Origin: Pseudopithomyces maydicus
Lineage: Eukaryota; Ascomycota; Dothideomycetes; Pleosporales; Didymosphaeriaceae
Assembly (NCBI GenBank): GCA_026873275.1
Contig: JANTUC010000017.1
Location: forward strand, 1,116,001-1,180,000
Length of the DNA: 64,000 nt
Direction: 5' to 3'
Shown: piece by piece, positions 58,101 to 64,000 of the stretch
Layout: each line of letters opens with the position of its first letter
Position numbering within the stretch: the first letter of the stretch is position 1
Position numbers and translations under genes: made by a program
The notes under the pieces: generated by a model
Seen by the model: only the letters and a program-made list of their open reading frames with translations
The model's database searches: none
Told to the model about the DNA's origin: nothing

Positions 58101-58616
58101 AGATTTCTTCAACAGATACGTATCGCATGGGCGCTTTATTCGCCACACCGAGCGCGGCCATGCGTCCATGCATACCCCAGTCCGACGCGCCCTTGCTCCT
58201 CCCCATCACCACTACCCCATCCCATCGCGCAACCCAAAACATATATACATCTTCCCCTCTCCCTCTCTCTTTTCTTTTCTCTCTCTCTCTCCATCCCATC
58301 CCACCCCCTCCCCACCCAAACCCCAACAAAGAAACACCCTACTAACCCACCCTCCCACCAGACCCGCACCCCCTCCTCGCCCAACTCCCCTAACCCTCTC
58401 CCCTTCCTCTCCCTCCCGACCCCAACCCCCCTCCCCTACACCTACACACACCTGCCCTCCTCCCTCCCCCCTCCATCCTCTCCTCTCCCCCTCAATCCAA
58501 CCCTTCCAACCCCCAGTCCAACCCCCAATCCTCTTCCACCCCCTCCAACCCTAACCTTAACAACCCTTCCAACCCCCCACCAACCCCCCTCCCCACCCCA
58601 ACCCTCCCCCTCCCCC
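55159..58616. other. long gene-poor region with low-complexity tracts
   Basis: No gene is supported over about 3.4 kb. GC-rich frames at 55500-55874 and 56031-56582 lack recognisable domains and overlap each other in several frames. One (56090-56290) has four Cys in a short frame but no signal peptide. From about 58250 to 58616 the plus strand is nearly pure C/T/A, probably the leader or N-terminal Pro-rich part of the next gene. Confidence 0.4.
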
Positions 58617-58963
58617 GCCTACATAACCCACGGCCCCACAACCTCGACCCCCTCCGCCCTGCTCTCCTCCTGCCTCGCGCTGCAATCGCACCTCTCTGCG
58701 CTGGAGCACGACGCGCGGGCCACGCTGCAGCGGTGGGAGGAGCGGCGGCGGGGGAGGAGTTGGCGGCGAAGAGGAGGGTGGCGCCGGGGTGGTTGGATAC
58801 GGATGTTAGGGTGCTGAGGCCGGAGAATGTTGGTGGGGAGGAAGGAAAGAGTGGGGAGGTGGATGGGGAGATGGTGAAGGATGGGGAGGGGGAAGGATGG
58901 AGGGGGGCGGAGGCGGAGGCGGAGGCGTTGGATAGGGCGTTTGGGGGGATGGGGTTGAGGTGA
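58617..58963 (+). CDS. small conserved-looking fungal protein, 5' end unresolved, one frameshift
   Basis: The visible core starts at AYITHGP (58617) and ends at 58963, about 115 aa after one added G in the G5 run 58750-58754. The core reads TPSALLSSCLALQSHLSALEHDARATLQRW in part, then EELAAKRRVAPGWLD and VRVLRPE, then an acidic Glu/Gly-rich tail. The helical Leu/Ala stretch and KRRVAPGWLD look like a conserved intracellular protein of unknown function in this fungal group (recalled pattern, not verified). The N-terminus lies in the C-rich tract upstream, where more homopolymer errors may hide the start codon. Minus-strand frames at 58492-59222 are shadows. Confidence 0.5.
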
Positions 58964-59505
58964 TGGGGGATGGGGGATGGGAAATAGGGAGGGAGAGGGA
59001 GAGGCAGAGATGGATAGGAAAAGGGAAGTTGGTTGGGAATTGAAATTGGTTGGGATCTTCTGCGAAGGGGATGGATCGGGTGGCAGGCAGTATGGACGGG
59101 TCTGCTTGCGCAGCTGGGACGATGGCAGAGAACCACCCTCCCACACTGCGTGGCTCTGGACAAAACGTCACCGGGAAAGCACCACATTCACGGCAGCATG
59201 GCGACGAGGCCATCTTGCTCACACATCACACATCACACATCACACATCACACCATCTGCACTTTGCGTCCCTCGACCAGCGCATCCACGAATAATTAATC
59301 TACAAGTACAAGCCGTAGCAGAGCGCTCTGCCGACTTCCACACCCACATAAATGCTACCCATGCAGCGTCACCCCCACCCAAACCGTCGATTACAAACAT
59401 ATGAAAAATAAGATAGGACTGGGAATCATGAAATGTAAAGTGACCAGGCCCAGGCGGCGAGCCCCTAAAACAATCAGCGCCGACATGCCTCTCCAACCCT
59501 CGTGC
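58964..59505. other. intergenic region
   Basis: Convergent 3' regions of the small protein gene and the septin gene. ATCACACATC-type short repeats occur at 59223-59252. No gene is seen. Confidence 0.4.
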
Positions 59506-60907
59506 TTAGCGGCGGCCGTGCGAGCGGTTGCCCATGGTGCTCTGCAGCGACTCCACCTCGGCCTCTAGGTTCTTAATCATGGCGTGGCTCGCCTCGAGAT
59601 CCTTATTCAGGCGGTCGCGCTCGCTGATAAGCTTCTGCTCCCACTGCCTGAATCGCTGCTCTTCGACCTTGACCTGCTCGGTGAAGCGCTTGCGCAGTGC
59701 CTCCTCCTCCTCCTTGAACTTGGGGTTGTCCAGCTTCCGTGGGCGCGCCTCGCCAAACTTGCGCGTCTCCATCTGCTGGGCGCGGTACGCCTCGTAGTGG
59801 TTCTCCTCGGTTGTGTGGATGAGGTCGAGCATATGGGTCCGGATGAGGATGGCACGGAGCTTCTTGAAGTCGCAGTGTTCCTCGTTCTCTACTTCGGCAA
59901 CACCCCAGGCGTACTGGCGGCCCTTTACGGTGCGGCCGTCGTTGGTCTGGACGTCCTTCTCCGATCCGATGACGGAGAAGGGCATGGCGTTGATGAGGCC
60001 CTGGGCATGGGCCATGGCGGCCTGGTCGTCGTCCTCGAGCTGGGGCTGGTAGAACTTGATGCCTTGGGCTTCAAGCACGGCGCGCACCTATTGCAGTTAG
60101 CACACGTGTAACGCTGTGTAGCGTGCCACGTACCCTAGACTTGAATTTGGCCAGATCCGAGGGGCTCAGTGTGTCGGCCTTGGCGACAACGGGGATGAGG
60201 TTGACACGTGTGCAGAGCTTCTTCATCACCTCGATGTCGAGCGGCTTGAGGGTGTGGCCGGTCGGTCGGATGAAGTACAGGCAGGCGTGCACGCGGAGAT
60301 CGATCTTATCGCTGCGCTTCGGCTGCTGCTCCTGCAACATGAACGACTCGTGCTGGTCGTCGAGGAACTCGATGATGGGCTGCCACGAGTCGCGGTTGTT
60401 CACGTAGTCGCCAAAGCCGGGTGTATCGATGACGGTGAGGCGGACTGCACGCACACGGGTTAGCCTGGAGTGCCGCGCGACGAGCAGCGGTTGCGGTACC
60501 CTTGAAGAACTTCTCCTCCAGCTCTGCCTTTGTGATCTCGATTTCGACCGTCTTGTCCATCTGCTTCATGTGGCGGCGCTTGTGGTCGGCGTAGTTCTTG
60601 ATGGTGGTGGAGAAGAGCGTGTTGATGAAGGTCGTCTTTCCGAGACCGGATTCACCAGCAACCTGTCCTGTCAGCGGGGCCACGGTGACTCGCTATAGAC
60701 ATCTCCGTACCATGATGGTGAAGTTGGCACCGCGCTTCGCAACAATCTTGTGTCTGCTTCACGTTAGGCTGGCTGGGTGGGGAGCTGAGCTGTTGAGGCG
60801 TACCGCTGGTTGGGCAACTGCGATGCAAGTCAGTAAATCGTACGCAGAGCTGGAGGACGGATAGTACGTACATTGGCAATGCCAATCGGGGACGCTGAGT
60901 CGGCCAT
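59506..60907 (-). CDS. aspB: septin, Cdc3/AspB type
   Basis: Six exons: 60907-60872, 60817-60804, 60753-60711, 60662-60500, 60444-60134 and 60087-59506; 382 aa. Exon 2 is a 14-nt microexon. G1 is GESGLGKT, G3 DTPGFGD and G4 AKAD. The septin unique element is present (GRQYAWGVAEVEN...CDFKKLR). A C-terminal coiled coil (KRFTEQVKVEEQRFRQWEQ onward) ends SHGRR. Septins form hetero-oligomeric filaments at septa, branch sites and hyphal tips. The N-terminus (MADSASPIGIAN-LPNQRHK) and the coiled coil fit AspB/Cdc3 rather than AspA, C or D; this is from recalled family patterns. It is divergent from PWP2, with 401 bases between start codons. Confidence 0.95.
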
Positions 60908-61308
60908 GGCGTTGGTGTGTGGATGTATGTGTCTGGTGGTGCGTGGAGAGGGCGTCTGTTGCGGCGTGTCAGTGCAGGCAGGATGCACACAGGGCGGCGG
61001 GCGCGTACCTGCTACTGTGCGTCTCGTGATTTGTACTGTTGCTCGGCTCGTGCAGCTCTGCTCGACGGACAGGCAGTACTGGGCTGTCTCGGTCGGTGAA
61101 GTGGGTGGAGAACGAGTGTTGTTGGATAATTTGGCTTCTCCTTTCCTGAACACCCTGTCTCGGCAAGCGCTGCTACCGAACGGGGAAGGCGCGCTGGGGA
61201 ACCGCGCCGGGGAATTTCACTAGCGGTCCAAGCTTCTTCCATCTTGAAAAAAGTTGACCATAGAGCACTCCCCGCCCCCGCCGCCATGCGACAACAATAT
61301 CTCACAAA
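60908..61308. promoter_or_regulatory. divergent promoter of septin and PWP2
   Basis: A 401-base head-to-head intergenic region. No gene is seen. It is GC-rich with CT tracts and no clear TATA box, as expected for housekeeping genes. Confidence 0.45.
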
Positions 61309-64000
61309 ATGAAGACTGACTTCCAGGCAAGGATTGCGCGCATTATCTACGGGGCCCTGGCTGACCATTGCGACAGTTTTCCAACCTGCTTGGCACCGTC
61401 TACAGCAGAGGCAACTTGATCTTCACACCGGATGGCACCTGCCTTCTGTCTCCCGTGGGCAATCGCGTGAGCGTATTCGACCTCGTAAAGTACGTGTCAT
61501 GCACTCGCCAAAAGGGAAGGGACAACTCACTGACACGGCAACAGCTCGAAATCGCACACCCTGCCTTTTGCCCACCGCAAGAACATCGCCCGCCTCGCCC
61601 TCAACCCGAAGGGCAACCTCCTCCTCACAGTCGACCTCGACGGCCATGCAATCCTCACAAATGTACCGCGCCGCATCGTTCTATATCATTTCTCTCTGCG
61701 CGGCGAGGTGAATTCCCTGGTCTTTGCCCCAGATGGCAGGCACTTCGCAGTGGGAGTAGGCAGGAAAATCGAAGTCTGGAAGACCCCGACGACGCCTGAT
61801 GTATCAGATGGCGACCTCGAATTTGCGCCCTTTGTGCGGTACCGGATATTCACTGGGCACCACGACACGATAACAACGCTCGAATGGTCCAAGGATTCAC
61901 GCTTCATCCTTAGCGCATCCAAGGACATCACCACGAGAATATGGAGCATGGAGGCAGAGGAGGGATTCCGACCCACGACGCTGTCGGCGCACAAGCAGGC
62001 TGTGGTGGGCGCCTGGTTTAGCGCAGACCAGGAAACCATTTACACAGTCAGCAAGGATGGTGCTCTTTTCGTTTGGAAGTACATGTTGCGCTTTGATGCG
62101 CCCGAGGGAGCCGACGAGGATGATGAGGCGAACCTGGCATGGGGCATCGCCGAGCGTTTCTACTTTCACCAGAACAATGCCCACGTCACTTGCGCCAACT
62201 TCCACCCCGAAACGAAACTCCTGGTGACCGGCTTCTCACACGGAGTTTTCTTCATACACGAGCTTCCTGAATTTAGCGAGATTCAAAGTCTGAAGTACGT
62301 ATGGCGAATTTGGCAGCACCTGGTCTTCGCTAACATGCACCTAGCATATCCCAAAATGACATTGACTACGTTACGATTAACAAGACCGGCGAATGGCTCG
62401 CATTTGGCGCATCCAAATTGGGACAGTTGTTGGTTTGGGAGTGGCAGTCCGAGTCATATATCCTCAAGCAGCAAGCCCACCACGACGTAATGAACACCAT
62501 CGCCTACTCACCAGACGGCCAGCGCGTCATCACAGCTGCCGACGACGGAAAGATCAAGGTGTGGGATGTTAACTCGGGCTTTTGCGTTGTTACTTTCACC
62601 GAGCACATGGGTGCTGTGACGGCCTGCGAGTTCGCGAAGCGAGGAAATGTCCTCTTCACAAGCAGTTTGGATGGTTCAGTAAGAGCATGGGATCTGATCC
62701 GCTACCGAAACTTCCGGACGTTCACTGCGCCGTCTAAGATCCAATTCACATCCTTAGCAGTTGACCCAAGCGGCGAGGTCGTCTGCGCCGGCTCTCTCGA
62801 TTCCTTTGACATCCACATCTGGTCTGTACAGACTGGCCAACTCCTCGACCGTCTCACTGGCCATGAAGGCCCTGTGATGACTCTCGCCTTCTCACCCGAT
62901 GGCTCGACGCTCATTTCAGGTTCCTGGGACCGCACTGTACGCCTCTGGTCTATATTCGCGCGCTCTCAGACGTCCGAGCCTTTGCAGCTACAGTCCGATG
63001 TCACGGCGCTCGCTGTTCGTCCGGATTCTAAGCAACTAGCTGTCACAACGCTCGATGGACAGCTCACATTTTGGAGCATTTCAGACGCACAACAACAATC
63101 CGGCGTTGATGCGCGGAGAGATGTCAGCGGTGGCAGAAAGATGACCGATCGGCGGACGGCGGCGAACGTTGCCGGGACGAAGGCGTTCGATACCGTGAGG
63201 TACAGCGCAGACGGGTCATGTGTTCTCGCCGGCGGCAAGTCGAAATACATCTGCCTCTACGCCGTCGAAACGGGCGTCCTGCTCAAAAAATACACCGTCT
63301 CCGTCAACCTTTCTCTTGACGGCACTCAGGAGTTCCTCAACTCTAAACTACTTACGGAGGCAGGGCCGCGCGGCGAGCTCGACGAGGACGGAGAAAACTC
63401 CGACCTCGAAGATCGTAGAGACCATTCGCTGCCAGGCGCCCAACGCGGAGCGGGCGCACGCCGCACCCGACAAGCCGTGCGCGTCCCCGCTGTTGCGTTC
63501 TCGCCCACGGGCCGAGCCTTCTGCGCCGCGTCCACAGAAGGCCTCCTCATCTACTCGCTCGACCAGACGTTTGCCTTCGACCCCTTCGATCTCGACATCG
63601 ATGTTACGCCCGCCACCACCCTCGCGACACTCGCCGAGAAGGCGTATCTCCAGGCGCTCGTCATGGCGTTCCGTCTCAACGAGCGCAACCTCATTCGCAG
63701 AGTGTACGAGGGCATCCCCCCGGCCGACATCCCGCTCGTGGCCAAGGACCTGCCAAAAGTGTACCTCGGACGTCTGGTGCGCTTTGTCGCGCTCCAGGCA
63801 GATGAGTCGCCGCACTTGGAATTCAATCTCCTGTGGATTGAGTCGCTGTTGTCTAAGCACGGGCGGTGGATGAAGGACCAGAGGGGCCAGCTCGAGGCCG
63901 AACTGCGCGCTGTAGAGAAGAGTGTGAGGAGGATACAGACCGAGTTGGCGCGGCTGGCAGACGAGAATATTTACCGCATTGAGTATCTGCTTTCGCAGCC
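61309..64000 (+). CDS. pwp2: PWP2/UTP1, WD40 U3 snoRNP (SSU processome) protein, 3' end beyond window
   Basis: Exons 61309-61326, 61377-61489, 61545-62294 and 62345 to the window end (partial). The first intron is GC-AG: CAG/GCAAGG, with acceptor GCGACAG and exon 1 encoding only MKTDFQ. The protein is a tandem WD40 double propeller; blocks such as GHHDTITTLEWSKDSRFILSASKD and GHEGPVMTLAFSPDGSTLISGSWD are typical. The C-terminal Utp12-like domain begins near AEKAYLQALVMAFRLNE and continues to the edge. PWP2 is a core UTP-B subunit needed for 18S rRNA maturation in the nucleolus. No frame problem is seen in about 860 codons. About the last tens of residues are missing. Confidence 0.95.

Noticed and set aside
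58492..59222. Long Ser/Pro-rich minus-strand frames
   Set aside because: They are shadows of a C/T-rich strand and of the small plus-strand protein; composition is biased and no start context or domain is seen.
1..64000. tRNA genes, transposons, CRISPR arrays
   Set aside because: No cloverleaf with a consensus T-arm, no transposase frame or paired terminal repeats, and no regular spacer array were seen by eye; tRNAscan-SE and RepeatMasker would settle this.

Overview
The window is a 64 kb piece of a filamentous ascomycete (Pezizomycotina) genome, most likely a Dothideomycete. The evidence is split genes with 45-100 bp GT-AG introns, a highly reducing polyketide synthase, a HET-domain gene, a GH72 cell-wall enzyme, a cellobiose dehydrogenase, a Cdc3-type septin and PWP2. 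There is no transposon, rRNA, CRISPR or recognisable tRNA. Class-level placement is inference from gene content only.

Layout. 0.7-5.8 kb: a GPI-anchored glucanosyltransferase, then two diverged Cys-rich paralogues, each with a precise tandem repeat at its 5' end (41 bp and 44 bp). 6.4-26.4 kb: a probable small polyketide cluster. It holds a secreted beta-lactamase-like serine hydrolase, an ABCB exporter and an FSH1/LovG-type hydrolase, all on minus. The hydrolase shares a 1.37 kb divergent promoter with the highly reducing PKS (KS-AT-DH-ER-KR-ACP, no methyltransferase) on plus. A small ORF and a secreted DUF8021-type protein follow. No transcription factor lies inside the cluster. 28-35.4 kb: a disordered repeat protein, a DapA-family aldolase and a large repetitive GPI-type surface protein. 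37-50.7 kb: a HET protein, a BNR-repeat secreted protein, a divergent Rho-like GTPase, a P450, a P-type ATPase and an F-box/zinc-cluster protein. 50.9-55.2 kb: a four-helix membrane protein and a cellobiose dehydrogenase. 55.2-58.6 kb appears gene-poor. 58.6-64 kb: a small conserved-looking protein, then divergent housekeeping genes, septin (minus) and PWP2 (plus, cut by the window end).

A striking global feature is a set of eleven reading-frame breaks in seven genes outside the polyketide synthase and housekeeping genes, plus one in the ABC exporter's G5 run (eleven in total). Every one is repaired by adding one base to a G or C run of 4-7. The proposed exons were checked by hand for splice dinucleotides and for total length divisible by three, counting the added bases. 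The one-directional pattern fits base-calling or assembly loss in G/C homopolymers better than true gene decay, so the affected genes are annotated as intact-but-frameshifted.

Possible co-operation in the cluster, by inference: the PKS builds a reduced chain without C-methylation. The FSH hydrolase could release it as LovG does for LovF, the secreted beta-lactamase-like protein may hydrolyse or transacylate a product, and the ABC pump may export it. The DH domain has Glu where Asp is expected, so the product's saturation pattern cannot be assumed.
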